64,000 nucleotides of DNA, from contig CAXAMN010000001.1 in NCBI GenBank assembly GCA_963970005.1, forward strand, positions 4,077,296 through 4,141,295, given 5' to 3'. Both the position numbers and the translations under genes were made by a program. The DNA comes from Durusdinium trenchii. Lineage: Eukaryota > Sar > Dinophyceae > Suessiales > Symbiodiniaceae. Within the stretch, counting starts at the first letter, position 1; each line of letters opens with the position of its first letter. Positions 12,860-24,873 of this stretch are shown here, piece after piece. The notes beneath the pieces are model-generated. The model was not told the DNA's origin, did not search any database, and was given only the letters and a program-made list of their open reading frames with translations.

Positions 12860-13090
12860 CACACCACACTCATCATTGTTTTTTCGTGCACAACTGACAT
12901 GCAAATCTTATCTGAAAAGAAGAAACAGTTGCAGAGTCTGCTGCGTGTGCTTTTTCCACTGCTGTGCAAATGACTCTTGAAGTGATGGCTGGGATGTTGC
13001 TGGGGAACTTACTGCTTCACCGTGAGACCGTGGCACCCAACGTGTCGTAACTTGGACTCCCGAGCCGTTCCCTGAAAAAAGGTGTCACAT
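12860..13090 (+). repeat. Dispersed duplicated segment, copy 1
   Basis: About 230 bp nearly identical, in the same orientation, to 21,479-21,711. Shared landmarks in order are CATCATTGTTTTTTCGTGCA, GAAGTGATGGCTGGGATGTT, CCGTGGCACCCAACGTGTCG and AAAAAAGGTGTCACAT. The copies differ mainly at a few short replaced or inserted blocks of 3-9 bases rather than by scattered substitutions. No inverted ends or coding frame were seen. Confidence 0.7.
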
Positions 13091-13158
13091 ATATGGTTAC
13101 ATCACCTGTTTCTACCTGGATTTGAGTGGGGAAACCAAGCCCAACTCACGTTTTACAG

Positions 13159-13377
13159 GTCTTCCACGCCCGCCCCGAAGACTCCGAAGACCGACTTCTT
13201 CGCCCAACCGCCCCGTGCAAAGAGGTGCAACGACCTGAGGAAACCCACGGCCCGAACCTCCAGATTCTGCAGCCTCTTCCGCAGCACGACGTTCTCCAAC
13301 TTCAATGCCTGGCGAAGACATGTTCTGGTGCTTTGTCAGAACCGGAGGGGAATCTTATGGAATCTTCCACAATCTGA
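13159..13377 (+). CDS. Candidate exon, unrecognised
   Basis: TTTTACAG at about 13,152-13,159 resembles a 3' splice acceptor. The frame after it has mostly C or G at third positions and encodes a hydrophilic, Pro/Glu/Asp-rich peptide (HARPEDSEDRLLRP, LPQHDVLQLQCLAK), ending at a TGA near 13,375. It could be a last exon. The opposite strand is open over 13,112-13,321, so strand is not certain. No domain recognised. Confidence 0.35.
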   Translation, partial: VFHARPEDSEDRLLRPTAPCKEVQRPEETHGPNLQILQPLPQHDVLQLQCLAKTCSGALSEPEGNLMESSTI

Positions 13378-13595
13378 ATCTTCCTCAAATTTCTTCGTAG
13401 TTCCCCTAACATTGCTTGCTATATCAAAGATGATTTGTTAGTTTGTGTGTTAATTAATGTTTCTCAGTTTCTCATCAACTTGACGGGCGCTGGCGTGTGG
13501 ATCGAGTGAGTAGCAGGCATCGGCAGTTTCTGTTCTTTTTTACCGACCGCTGTATCCCAAACACGACCTGTCTCGGACTGGATGAGTTGCCTACC

Positions 13596-13700
13596 GCTAT
13601 GGATCCACATACTGAACCTGAGAAGGTGAGCAGGGAGACTTTGTATCTAGGCACCAGGAGGGCCCAGTCATACCTTCTAAGAAGGTATATGGATCCATAA
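13596..13700. repeat. Family A foldback repeat
   Basis: CTATGGATCCACATACTG at the left and AGGTATATGGATCCATA at the right form inverted ends. The body has GAACCTGAGAAGGTGAGCAG and CCAGTCATACCTTCTAAG. The sequence after the right end (GATTCCTCAAACCACCCC) recurs after the copy at 52,159-52,294. Confidence 0.6.
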
Positions 13701-13984
13701 ATTACACCGATTCCTCAAACCACCCCGATTAGCTGGTTTTCTTCCATGTTTGACCCAGCCATGTCAGACAGCTGTTTTCAAAAAGAACGCCTATAAAAGA
13801 CCGTCAACGCCCCAAACGCCTGAAAGGGTCGGGTTCTGCACTGCACTGTGCTGCACTGCCCTGTTTAACCCTGGTGAAATGCTCACAAGACTAGTCTGGT
13901 CAAACAGGGACACCACTTACACACGACTAATGCTGCTCAAATGGAAGAACACATAGAAAAGAGCAGGAATGTCCTGCTGACCAT

Positions 13985-14135
13985 CAGTACCGCATCGCTA
14001 CTAGTAAGAAGTGTATTGATGTGCATTGCTACGTTCGTAGCAAGAAGCTAGTAACAAGGGCATCACTACTAGGAGCGACGCTACTTACTACTAGGAGCAA
14101 GAAGCTACTAGTAACAAGGGCATGACTACTAGTGA
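13985..14135. repeat. CTAGT-rich short-repeat patch
   Basis: CTACTAGTAACAAGGGCAT-type units occur twice (near 14,046 and 14,112), along with AGCAAGAAGCTA and many CTACTAG / ACTAGT pieces in both orientations. Looks like local duplication of a small palindrome-rich sequence. Confidence 0.45.
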
Positions 14136-15040
14136 CACCTCCACCCAAAACTAGCGCCGCACCTCACCACACACAGCACGGTGCGGGTTTCAGACAACGA
14201 TGTCCCACCCGGTGTGCCTCTGCCTGTTTCTCCTTGGATTTGCGATGTCGATGTGGTCCCTATTGAATAGAGAACACTGTTTCCAAGTACATAACTCTTC
14301 GAACTGAATTGTTGTTCCCCTGAAGGGGACTCAAGGTTTACAGGTGTGGGATTGTGTTTGGATTGGTTTGCATCTATCTTTGGGATTGCTGATCAACAAG
14401 GAGTTTCACATAGCCACTACTTTGTAGGTGAACATGTTTCTTAGCTGCACATTTCAAAAAAGAACACTGACTGGAAACTGGAAGAAAGGGTGAACTGGAC
14501 AACTGACAACTGGACTCCCATTGCTAAGGGACCTCAACATCAACCATAGTTTCATTTTGTCTGAACTCCAGTGAAAACCGAGGCTGCCAGGCCCAGAAAT
14601 TGACTCGGCTCGACTGTTTCCGAGACCAAACTGCTTTTGGGGCAGCTCGTGAACAAAACACTGTAGGAGACCTGGCCCCGCCAAAGAAAAGCGAAAGGTG
14701 CCTCTCAACGGATGCATATCTACATTTAGCCTTCCTGTACTGATACTTAGATCTAGATCTTCCAACTGTGCTAATGTCTGCTTGAACCAGCCAAAAGGCA
14801 GAACTCTTGCATAGTTGGAAGATCCAGGTGCACTAGTATAGGTAGTATAGGTCCTACAGGTTGCGTGCGGGTTCAAGACCAGGTATCCATGAAGGTGTAC
14901 TTGGTCTCCACCTTCGGCTCCACATCCAACGCTCCAAACCTAACGTGTCGGAACGCAAAAAAACAACAAAACAAACACGCACCAAAACTCCAGTCGGGGC
15001 TGAACGCGGAAAATGCAGAAGCCCTTTAAACAAAAACACC

Positions 15041-15091
15041 TGACATCCTTTTTGATAGGAAAAAACAAAACAGGGGTCACTCAGGTTCTAG
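15041..15091 (+). repeat. Family B repeat, truncated copy
   Basis: TGACATCCTTTTTGATAGGA joined almost directly to GGGGTCACTCAGGTTCTAGG. The ends match the family B consensus but the interior is missing. Confidence 0.5.
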
Positions 15092-15259
15092 GCAATTACT
15101 GGAAGAGAATCACGCCAAATAGGAATTAGGGTGCGACCTTGCACAGAAGTACTTCTAAAAACAACCAAAAAAGAACACACACACAATCACACACAAAACT
15201 TTCCGGTTGCTTCCTTTCACTGTTTTTGCGCCTAGATCCTGACAGATTCGCTGAGACAG

Positions 15260-15517
15260 CTAAATAGACATTGGCGTGGATGGTAGATGGAGAGGCTCTT
15301 CTGTACCTATACCATTCAGTACCTTTGATAGCCACCAATAGACTCGAACAGCCACCGGACAGCCAACGTGGAACAGCGTGGAAGACTGGCAGTCATCGTC
15401 TTCCAAAGCATTCCACAGGATTTCATGTTCAGGACCGAGAGCGAAACCTCCTGCAGGCAAGCATTGAAAGAGCTTCGCTTCTGTCCAATCCCTAACACGT
15501 TGCAAGGCAATGACCAT
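15260..15517 (-). CDS. Candidate exon, unrecognised
   Basis: An 85-codon frame of mixed composition (pieces: QRVRDWTEAKLFQCLPAGG, PEHEILWNALEDDDC, VRVYWWLSKV) ending at a TAG near 15,260. It looks coding in amino-acid use but has no recognised domain, no clear start and no marked splice sites. The plus strand is also partly open (15,271-15,495). No neighbouring gene helps. Confidence 0.3.
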   Translation of the reverse strand: MVIALQRVRDWTEAKLFQCLPAGGFALGPEHEILWNALEDDDCQSSTLFHVGCPVAVRVYWWLSKVLNGIGTEEPLHLPSTPMSI

Positions 15518-15814
15518 CTACGTTTGTCTTCTGGCTTTGGGCCATTTTTGTGCCTGCTTTAGTCTCTGAACAGGTAGAGGAGCAGCTGCATCTTGCCCAT
15601 CAGCTCAAGGTGCACACTCCCGCGGACCGTAGAGCCTTATCCTAAAGGCCGGCTCGGCACCTTCTGGTTCTTCAAGAAGGACTCGGGCGCAGAGCTTTGT
15701 CAGAAGCCTTCGGTTCAGTGGCCCGATCGCTCACTGGCCCGACGGTTGGGCCACGGGTCGTTGGCAGTGTGGCTCCGATGGTCTCAGTGTGCATGAAAAG
15801 AAGTCCTGGGATCA

Positions 15815-15957
15815 GCCCCTATGGATCCACTGCCACCTTCCGCACCTCAGGTTCGGTAAGATGCTATCACTGGGCCCAAGACGACGACCTCGCGCCTACA
15901 TCAATCGTCTCCTTCCTCACTGCACCTCGGGTTAGGTATGTGGATCGAGATTCAGTG
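15815..15957 (-). repeat. Family A repeat, minus orientation
   Basis: TATGGATCCACTGCCACC at the left and TTAGGTATGTGGATCGAG at the right, with CGCACCTCAGGTTCGGTA and CGCGCCTACATCAA inside. This is the reverse complement of the consensus body (GATGTAGGCGC ... ACCGAACCTGAG). Confidence 0.6.
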
Positions 15958-16404
15958 CTTCGCAAGCACCACGTTGTCCTCACGTCTTCGATTGCGCTTG
16001 GGCACTTGGCCTTGGGCCGCTGCCTTGGCTGCTCCGGCTCCACTACGACGGTGTCACCGTGGTGCGGAATCGAAGTAGAACTGCACACCAACTGAGTTGG
16101 CCGTTTCTCTGCAACCCTTTCTCGGTCCCCTTCCGGAGCGCACGACGTTTTGTGGGGGTTGATTGTTCACTTCGGTGGCTGCAGAGCTTTGGTTTGGCAC
16201 TCTGTTCGAGGGCAACGGTGGGCCTGCACTGTTGTGGGCCACACGACGGTGGGCTTGCGAGGATGGATGTGCGGAGTGGCACCATGTTCACTCGTGATGG
16301 CCTGTTGTATGATGGCGCTTTCACACAACAATGAAGCAATAGCTAACCAATCCTAACCAATCCCGTGATAATGCAAAAACTGTCTTGATGCAAATGTTCC
16401 AAGT

Positions 16405-16529
16405 ATGTATATATATACCCTAGAAGTCCAAAGACTATTTTAGGCACCACCCAAGTAAAGGAAGCTCTTTTCGGATCACCTAAAGACCGTTTTAAAAATA
16501 GTCTTGGACTCCCAGGGTATGTATATACT
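16405..16529. repeat. Foldback (MITE-like) element, ~125 bp
   Basis: The left arm GTATATATATACCCTAGAAG, then TCCAAAGACTATTTTAGG, is inverted against the right arm CCTAAAGACC, then AAATAGTCTTGGACTCCCAG, then GGTATGTATATAC. No coding frame. Confidence 0.6.
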
Positions 16530-16955
16530 GTATATATTATTATATATTATATACATATAGATGCCAATTGTTGAGTTGTTATGATTTGTTGCGCAGCAAA
16601 CGTGGAACATGTGGATAGGACAGTGTATAACGATATTTAACGTAGATACTGCAGATGCACATGTGACTCACTTGTGACGATCCGTTGTGAGCATCGGGCC
16701 CAAGAGCTCAATCATGCCGGCTGTGCAAATACCCCCCCTCTGCAAACTCACATTCTGGAACCTGAGAATTGACCTGTGCAAGACCATAGCATGTTCCTCT
16801 ACAAACCGGGCGTGGATTTGGGCTTCCGTGTGGTCCTCTGCAGGGCGGTCACCGGCGCCAGGTTCTTAAAGGTCACGTCTCCCGCTGCAAAGGACACGTC
16901 CCACGCCAAACAAAAGGCAAGAACGACAAAGGTGGTGTTTGGGAGTGTCAATTGA

Positions 16956-17154
16956 GGTACTTAGAAGTTTTTGCCCCCCCACCCCCCAAAAAAAAACAAA
17001 GTATTTTTTTGGGGGATCTATAAATGATCTAAGAATGCACTGGAGAGTTGGGGAGAATCTTAGATCTTTGATCCATGGAGTATTTTATTACTATTATTAC
17101 ATATTATGTTCAATGTTTTTTTGTTGGGAGACTATATAACAACTCTTAAGTACC
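16956..17154. repeat. Foldback (MITE-like) element, ~200 bp
   Basis: The left end GGTACTTAGAAGTTTTT and the right end AACTCTTAAGTACC are inverted. Inner arms GATCTAAGAATG and GAATCTTAGATC are also inverted. Contains C-, A- and T-homopolymer runs. CCTAAGAATGCAC recurs just outside the right end. Confidence 0.5.
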
Positions 17155-17219
17155 AGGACCTAAGAATGCACAGCACCTCAAGCAAGCATGAGTCTGCACA
17201 ACTCTTCTGGGCTAATCAC

Positions 17220-17380
17220 TACAAATATATATATATATATACAGTATATGGTACGCCCCCTTTCAGAAACCATATATGGTACCCCCATGTTCCAAAAAAG
17301 AAGTGCATCACATAGGAGATAGGAGTATGGGGGGGGGGACCATGTATATGCATGCATGCATGTACGTACGTATATACAAT
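17220..17380. repeat. TA microsatellite with nearby simple repeats
   Basis: A (TA)n run at about 17,225-17,243, a repeated ATATGGTACSCCC pair, a G9 run near 17,330, and a GCATGCATGCATG / GTACGTACGTA run near 17,349-17,372. Confidence 0.6.
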
Positions 17381-17880
17381 AATCATAGAAATGGAAAATG
17401 ACCCTGTGGATATCCATTTTACTCTACAAACCTGTGGTTTTCCATGTCCATGTTAGTAACTCGGAGTGTAAGTCAAACATCTGCGAGATGTTGCCGTGTT
17501 TACCTGTCAAACACATGCTATGTTTGTTGGTTCTTCCAGAAAGTGGAGATTAAACATTTAAAACATATGTTCGAACGAGAAACACAACTGTTGCCCGCAG
17601 TGAATCCAAAAGAAGGATGAATCCAGGGCAGCTGCAAAGCATGGGATTCGGTCAGCCAGGCTCAACCCTGGTCTCGGAGGATTCGGCCGTCTGCAGCTCA
17701 GACTGGAGGGAGAGCTGAAGGATGTTTTACCGTACTAAAGTTGGATACATTGTACAGTTTACAAATTATATCAAATTATGCTGTCTTCTTGGGTTGCTAC
17801 AGTAAAAGAAAACACTTGGATACAGTATACTAGTATACAGTTCGCAACTTATGCCGTATTCTTGGCCAAAGTTTCCAAGT

Positions 17881-18138
17881 TCATGTCAGCAAGCCATGGG
17901 AAAAGACTAAGCGATTGGAACAGTGCTGCAATTGTGGCAAGCGACTTTGTGGCAAGCCACTCTTGCAACATATTGCCACTGACAGTTTTCTGAAGTCATC
18001 GACGCTCAGCTGTTGAGCAGCTTTACATTTGTTTAAAGCAGCAAACAATAGCAATAAGACCCCAGTCACTGCCACAGTCAATACAATCCAAACGTGCGGG
18101 ATGTGGAGTTGGCACGCTACGGTTTCAAGCTGAAACAT
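17881..18138 (-). CDS. Candidate single-pass membrane peptide, first exon
   Basis: An 85-codon frame with a usable ATG at 18,138. Residues about 1-16 are hydrophilic, about 17-36 form a hydrophobic helix (VWIVLTVAVTGVLLLLFAAL) and a Lys/Cys-containing segment follows, so by sequence it would be a membrane-anchored protein. No family is recognised. The end may be a splice donor rather than the stop. It is the clearest membrane segment in this part of the window, but a 20-residue hydrophobic run in one open frame is weak proof. Confidence 0.35.
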   Translation of the reverse strand: MFQLETVACQLHIPHVWIVLTVAVTGVLLLLFAALNKCKAAQQLSVDDFRKLSVAICCKSGLPQSRLPQLQHCSNRLVFSHGLLT

Positions 18139-18453
18139 CGCGAAACAACTGTTTCCATATAGTTTTTCCTACCACAATTACTATCATATGTATCCTACAG
18201 AATCATTAGGAGCCAAATCACTTGGTCAACCGAGATCCTGTCGGGGTTGTTCCCTTGGTCCTTCCCCAAGCAAACATGAGCGACTCACGAGCCGTTTCCT
18301 TGGAAAATGAAGGTTAATGCATACAGTGGTCCCCAAATAGACAGAAACATGTTTAGTGAGGATCTACTGTTTTTATCTATTTTGGGGTCTATATACAGCA
18401 ATCAAACTTTTTGAGTGGGGCGTCCCCAATCTAAAGAGCAGGTTTTCCCTGCA

Positions 18454-18547
18454 GAGGATATCCACTCATTCCCAAAGATTGAGCAGGTTTTCCCTGCCAA
18501 CCCACTCGGCTTCCCTGCTCAATCTCAATGGGAAACTGGGTATCCTC
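18454..18547. repeat. Foldback repeat
   Basis: The arm GAGGATATCCACTCATTCCC, then AAAGATTGAGCAGG, is inverted against CCTGCTCAATCTCAATGGG, then AAACTGGGTATCCTC. AGCAGGTTTTCCCTGC also occurs just left (near 18,437) as an extra direct copy of the inner motif. Confidence 0.55.
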
Positions 18548-18689
18548 CTCCTGACCGGTCGCACGTGGTGTTTCGCCCACGATCCATTCATCGCCCACGA
18601 CGGTGTTTCTGATGTTTCCTCCAAACACCGAGCGATCGCGATGCTCGATGCGATTACCCCTTGAAGTAAAAAACAGAAGACCCAAAGAA

Positions 18690-20860
18690 CATAAGTTGTA
18701 ATGTTAGTAAGGGGGATTATCCGTGATTCTCCTAACAGGGGTGGATTATCCTAACAGAGGAGTCCCCAACAGCAAGCAAGAGTCTGTGGACACAAAACGA
18801 ACGGACTTTCTTCCCTGTATTTGTTCATTCATATTGCTTTCTATTCATAGTTGACATCTAGCAATATCGTTTTTGATTCTTGCCTTTGCGTCGAATATAA
18901 TCAAAGTAATGACTACCTCAATTCAAAGTATAAGTTGTCTCCTAAAACTGGAAGACCCGCAGCCACGATTCTGCCAGGTTCGAGAGAGTCTTGGCATTCA
19001 GCAGAAACACTTCACACGCGCCATTGATTCCATTGATGAACTCATCATGTTCTGGTGCTTCAGGCAGGCTCCGAGAAGCCAGGTTCCAGAGAGTTTAAAC
19101 AACACTGGAACTGCCAGCTGGATTTGTGCTGGTGGTTCCAATGTGCAGCGGTCGGTTCCAGTGGAAGCCTGGCATCAAACCACATCCCCAATCGACCACC
19201 CTTCCCTCTCCTCCTTCTCTCGAGCCCGTGGGCTCAGAACAAAGCTGCAGTTGTCCTAGCGAGGATGCATTTCATCTGCATTGTGGGAGATACTCTACGG
19301 CTAAAAGATGCTAAAAGCAAAGAGAATTGTAGCGAACCACGAACAGACGACCCACGCAGCTGTCGATCCACTGGTCGAAGTCCAAAAGCCTACAAAAAAG
19401 CCCAAGTCAAAGAGCCCATGAAATGCTGGAGTTGATCATATACAAAGACAATAAGGAGGTAAAATAACTTAACTTAAGGATATACTTAAGAACTTAAGGA
19501 GGTAAAAGATCAGGTATTACTAAAATACTGATATTACTGTGTCAAGCTGGACTTGTAGGGTTTGCTTGTTCCTTGTTCCAGTCTTTCTCACAGAACCCTG
19601 ACACTCAGGATGGACTTTTGAGTGGTGAGTGGAACCAGTGCTAGATCCATGAATGCATCATCCATATCTGTGCAGGTGAGACATTCCCCCCGTGTTGGGA
19701 GTCCTTTGAAGTGGATGGATCTCATTTGTCAGCCTTCTTTCTCCTACAGTCATGTCAACTAGAATTTTGTTGGTCATATATCATATTAGTAGGTCATATT
19801 GAAGTAGTCATCCTTTCTGAGCAGTGTGCCATTGTTTGACGAAACAGAATGTCCGCCCGTCGCGGGGGCCGTTTCTTTTTTCCTTTTCCTCGACCGTCTC
19901 CTGAGGTTGCAACGTGGTGGGCATGTGCACCTGGGCAAAGATTGATCGGTTGGTCGAGTTGGGTGGCGTGGGTGGGATTTCTTGATTTCTTGATTTGCTA
20001 CACCTGTGTAGAATTCATTAACAGCTCTGTGAAAAAACAGTGAATAGAGAACCGCTGGCTTGCAGTCTCTGACTTGATCTGCTTGGGGAATTCAAACCGT
20101 GCTGACATCCGTGCTGACCACATCCAACCGTGCTGAAGCGGTGTTTTCCATCTGCCATTGTGGTGAATGAACAGCAAGCGGAGCAAGCGACCCATGTGTT
20201 TCACTGTGGAGCAAGCACAAAAACACAAAACACAATCGAACTAACATAGAATGGGGAATGTAAAACATTGCAAAACCGTATAATCATAGAAGGTCTTACG
20301 AATCAACAGTATACATGACCACCATCTGAGAAGGTCTTCACGGGGACTCTGCAACACCTGACAAACCTGCCGATTTCATATCACCCCTGTAGGCGCTCCA
20401 TCCCAGCAAGCAAATGTGCTCATTTGCGAATAGCTAATTAAGGCCTGGGCCCTGGAGCTTTCTCATGTTGAGTCTGCCTTTGAACCATTTTTGTTCCTCC
20501 AAACTCCAAAAACACCGTAGGATTCCAGATCAGAACCAACTGCAGGCGAGTTGCCCACGTCAAGTCTTTTTCAATTTTTACAAACTAACTATATACATCG
20601 AAATCACTCCACACACACACACGGGCCGATGGCATGGCCTTCGAAAATGTCTGGAGTGAACCCTTTGCACCTCCCACCCCCCGAGTGGTCTTCTTTACTC
20701 GTACCCCACGACTGCAGTGGTCTCACCGTGCACCTTGGAACGTCGCAATTGAGTGATGATGGTCTGGCCCTCCTCGTCCCAGATCTCGTCGCTGACCTCG
20801 GCCCATGGCCGGGGTCGGAGCAAAAGAGGGGCGGTGTTCCACGTGCTTTGGGCTTTAAAT
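18690..20860. other. No well-supported gene
   Basis: Open frames on the plus strand (18,873-19,259; 20,690-20,880) lack domains and starts. TTAACTTAAGG / CTTAAGAACTTAAGG short inverted repeats lie near 19,466-19,500. Confidence 0.35.
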
Positions 20861-20865
20861 GGCAA

Positions 20866-21003
20866 CAAAAAAATATATAATATATATTAAGATATAGCTC
20901 TTAATATATAGAGCTTAATACCCCAAAAACAACAATATATATATATATTAAAATATATTATCTATCTCTATATTATATATATACTGTATATATATATATA
21001 TTG
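20866..21003. repeat. AT-rich low-complexity tract
   Basis: Almost entirely TA/ATT repeats, with an inverted pair TTAAGATATAGCTC / GAGCTTAATA. Likely an expanded microsatellite. Confidence 0.7.
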
Positions 21004-21478
21004 AGAGGAAATACCTACTATATGAGCTTGACTTTTTGACCGTGTTTGTATGTGGCAGAACTTTTCATGGTTTGGGACAGGGTCAGCCAGCACAGGTCAG
21101 TGGGACCACCAAAGCAGTCCTAATGTTTGAGGCTGCTACTGCTACTGTAGCAAACATCCCTAAAAAGGGTCCCAACCTCATTTGCTCCTGGCGTGGTCCT
21201 CCACCATCTGGGATTTTCAAACTTCTGGTCACCAAGCATAATGCAGCACTTCGAAGATTGCAACTTGGAATGGATCGCGGCTGCGGGCCGCTTCTAGTCG
21301 CGCAATAAATTCGGAAATAAAATCCAATAGTAGTGTCATGTAGTGTCTATGCCATCTCTGCGGCATCCGCGCATCTATGCTAGGTCTTTAAATTTGGTTC
21401 TTTAAGATCCGTGATCTGCAAGTGTGTCCATCACAGATTCACTGTCCTTGGTTTCATCCCCTTCTTAGCTTGGGAGCC

Positions 21479-21711
21479 ACACCACACTCATCATTGTTTT
21501 TTCGTGCACAACTGACATGCAAATCTTATCTGAAAAGAAGAAACAGTTGCATTTCGTCTGCTGCGTGTGCTTGACATTGCTGTGCAAATGACTCTTGAAG
21601 TGATGGCTGGGATGTTAATATGGGGAACTTACTGCTTCACCGTGAAAAGACCGTGGCACCCAACGTGTCGTAACACTCCCGAGCCGTTCCCCCTCGAAAA
21701 AAGGTGTCACA
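21479..21711 (+). repeat. Dispersed duplicated segment, copy 2
   Basis: Second copy of 12,860-13,090 in the same orientation. Differences are concentrated in short blocks, for example TTTCG against AGAG after CAGTTGCA, GACATT against TTTTCCACT, and GAAAAGACC against GAGACC. Boundaries are estimated from loss of similarity. Confidence 0.7.
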
Positions 21712-21869
21712 TACCTGGACCTTCAGTACGTGACCTCTTTGGAGTCTCTGTTTGTGACCTCTTTGCAAATGTCCAGTCATAAAGCCATAGGCAGGCCAAG
21801 GCTTAAAGTCCATTCCAAAGGGAGAATCATGTTGGGATCTTGTCGGGAAGAGACTGTACATTATCACTG

Positions 21870-21895
21870 ATAATGTAGACTCTTGATCAATAACC
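21870..21895. repeat. Family C half-copy
   Basis: ATAATGTAGACTCTTGATCA plus ATAACC matches one arm of 53,961-54,053. No second arm is visible nearby. Confidence 0.45.
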
Positions 21896-22279
21896 CCCCC
21901 ATTTTGATGCGCGAACTTGTGGTCCTTGTCTGACGCGCTCCCACCAGCCCCCTTCTCAGATTGTCCACCCATTTTGATTGTAAAACCTCTTCGACCTTAT
22001 TGATGAAACCAAACAAATATATATGGTGGTTCTAACAACATCTGAAAGGCTGTTTTATATAAAACTCATTACGTGGGGTTTTCGATCAACTCCCATATGT
22101 AATTGTTTGTGCCTTCTAACTCATCAGGCTGCAACTCATCTGCAACTCATCAGGCGCTCTGAAACGGAAACCCACGATCACTCTCCAAGGGGCCAAGAAC
22201 ACCGCACCATCCTGCCGACGAAGTCGATACCGAGCGAGGAATCCTTGAGGCCGGGAGACTCAGGAGGTTTTTTTGACAA

Positions 22280-22370
22280 ACAGAACCAGGTTGGTACGGT
22301 GAGCAGGGAGACTATAGGCGCATGGGTTGGGCCCAGTCATACCTTCTGATAAGGTATGTGGGTCCATAGG
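22280..22370. repeat. Family A repeat
   Basis: GGTACGGTGAGCAGGGAGAC, then GGCCCAGTCATACCTTCTGA, ending AAGGTATGTGGGTCCATAG. The left terminus is diverged. Confidence 0.55.
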
Positions 22371-24450
22371 GAAGTATCCAAACACACGAAGACGCGTTCC
22401 AAGGAGCATCGGATGTTTTGTGGTTGATTCTTCGAACAACCAATGAGGGCACCTCTTTTTGTCGGCGAAAACATCTCAGATCATCGGGGGCTGTTCCAGT
22501 CACATCTGTCCGTATACAAGACCCCAAAAGGAAACATCGTGAAAAGCAGTGTGGCCTATGGGTCAATGAGGTATACTAAGTATACTGAATTCGACTTAAT
22601 GATTAGATGTAGACTTATTTGTTGCCAATTGATCTACACACAGTACTATTAGAACCACCAAACACAATGTAAATGTTTGAATGCTTGAGGGAGATCTCAA
22701 ACAACATAAAACAACCCTCACAGCATTTGCAACCCATATTTAGGTGTCTACATGTACAATCAACTCCTTCATCCCCAGCTGTTGAGAGATGCACGACTCC
22801 CGAGCTATTTCTCGCCAAGCTTTCCGCTCTTTCGAAGCAAGCTTGCGTCGGGAGAGACACACACACAAAACCACATGTGGGCTGTTTTGGAAGGATCTCA
22901 GCATAGGTCTCTTTTCAGGAATCTTAGGCGCTTGGATTTGCTTAGACATGTGGGGCCCAAACCGACCCAAACCTTGGTCTCAAAGACCTTGGCAAACTGC
23001 GACCGCCGAGTCTGATCAGTCGCCGTTTCGGTGCCCGCGACCGAGGTCCCGCGCCTGAACAGGTAAGCAGATGCAGCGATCGGAGATGGAACCCTGCATT
23101 CGGGCGGTAAGGAGTGACACCAGCTGACGTTGACGTCGTCGACCGGATGGGATGGAGATCGGGATCAAAAGGACGTCATAGGATTTGTTTGATACTTCCC
23201 TATGGTTTCCCACTATCTGGTGACCTTAGCATGGTCTATATCATTACCTGCTGAGGTGTCGGGTGTGCAGGGATGTTCTAAACTCATTCCTTCCCGCATG
23301 ATACACTGCACCTACGGAGCCCCGTGCTTTGTCGATTGGGTCAGAGCAGGTTGACCCGCCTACAGGGACGTCCGCACGACAATGTCCCACATATCGTTTC
23401 TCGCCAAACAGGTTGTTTGAGTTTAGGGAGGTAACAAACAAAACATCCAAACAACGAGAGAAACAACAGTTGAACATTTGGTTTGCATGTGATACATCGA
23501 ACCCACCACGACAGATAACAATGATAAACCGTGGGACCTATCCAAGAGCAAAGACTTCTCTTACCAGGACCTACCAACCACTCCACCTACAACATCACCT
23601 TCACAGTAAAGAACGCTGGCCTCCCAAACAAAGGCAGATCGCCCGTACGGCTTGTCGCAGAAGCAACGGCGATCCTTCACGTACTTGTACCTTGGCTAGG
23701 GAAACATATGGAAACATGCTGTGGAACATCGCACCCTACGAGTCTCGTTGTCCTCTTTCACATACATTGATGGTTTAAAAGCGGTTATATAATGTTTTAT
23801 ATTTGCATGGAACCTGGAAACCACTGGACTATAGAGGACAGTCGTCTTCCAGTCTTGTCCATTTTCAGGTTCCATGTTCATTTTCCCGGGTGTATTTGCA
23901 TGATACCTGATACCTGTCCGAGTTCCTTGTGGTGAATCATGCGGCTGGACGCGCGGAGAGCTGTCACTGTACTCAAAAATATGTTGCCGCACTTGTTCGC
24001 CGCTGTCCCTTGCTCATAGGCGAGGTCAAGATGCGCTGGTTGTGGGAGCCACTAGGCATGATGGAAGGTTGCAACAACGGCCAGAGGTCGGGGGTAGAAA
24101 CAGGTGCCAGCTCTCAGCGAGCCATGTGCGAGGTCAAGGTGTTTATTCTTACTTTTGGTGTGTGTGTGTGTCTCAACCCCTTTTTCTAAGGGCCACACAC
24201 CACTCTCATTGCCGAGATTTTTTCACTACCAACAAATTTTAAGCCGGGGAACTGGGCACTCTGTGACTGTCCCAGTTCAACGAAGCCAGGCCACAGAGTG
24301 GGATATTCGGACTGATCATGCGAGCCAAGGTTGTGTGATGTAAACTATACTGTTTTTTTAGTCTTTCACCTTTCTGTTGTGCACAGGGCCGTTTTTCCAG
24401 GTGATATTAATAGGTTGTAAGTGCTAATGCATTCGGAGACTTACCCTCAG
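22371..24450. other. No well-supported gene
   Basis: Several frames of 60-150 codons overlap on both strands, and none carries a domain. Just upstream, 22,127-22,156 carries a small tandem repeat (CAACTCATC); a (TG)n run lies near 24,160-24,172. Confidence 0.35.
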
Positions 24451-24452
24451 CT

Positions 24453-24873
24453 CTATTCTAAGTGTGATTCGCAGCATCGTCCCACAGTGGTATGCTGGGT
24501 GAAACCAGTTGCCGGGCGCTGTGCTGATAGACTTTTTTGAGGGATCCTCAACTGAACCCTGTCATTTTGCTTGATATTTTCTGACGGTCGGCTCAGCTTG
24601 AGATCGTAGAACCCCAAGCCGCAGGGCCTCCTGACACATTCAACATATTCCAACTGAGTGCGCCGCATGATCATAGCTTTCAACTGTTTTCAATTCAACT
24701 GCTTTAGCTAGTTTATAATTGTTCACAGTCACCCATGATCGAGGCATCTTGATGCCCTCTGAACACCAATCCGGCAGACTGACATTCTCTACATTAAATA
24801 GCACGCTGCTCCACGGAACCAGTTCCTCCACCATTACCGCCTCAGATGCCTGCCACAATCTTTGTGCGTTCAA
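24453..24873 (-). CDS. Candidate exon fragments, unrecognised
   Basis: Two adjoining minus frames (24,640-24,873 and 24,453-24,683) read as plausible protein (MVEELVPWSSVLFNVENV, KMPRSWVTVNNYKLAKAV, CGLGFYDLKLSRPSENI). The change of frame between them means an intron or a broken gene. The plus strand is also open over 24,719-25,120. No family recognised. Confidence 0.25.

Noticed and set aside
16200-16335. MORN-repeat-like peptide (DGLLYDGAF)
   Set aside because: Only one short match, overlapping frames in all directions, no second repeat.
20866-21003. Promoter-like TATA-rich region
   Set aside because: It is a simple AT repeat with no gene beside it; dinoflagellate promoters generally lack TATA boxes.
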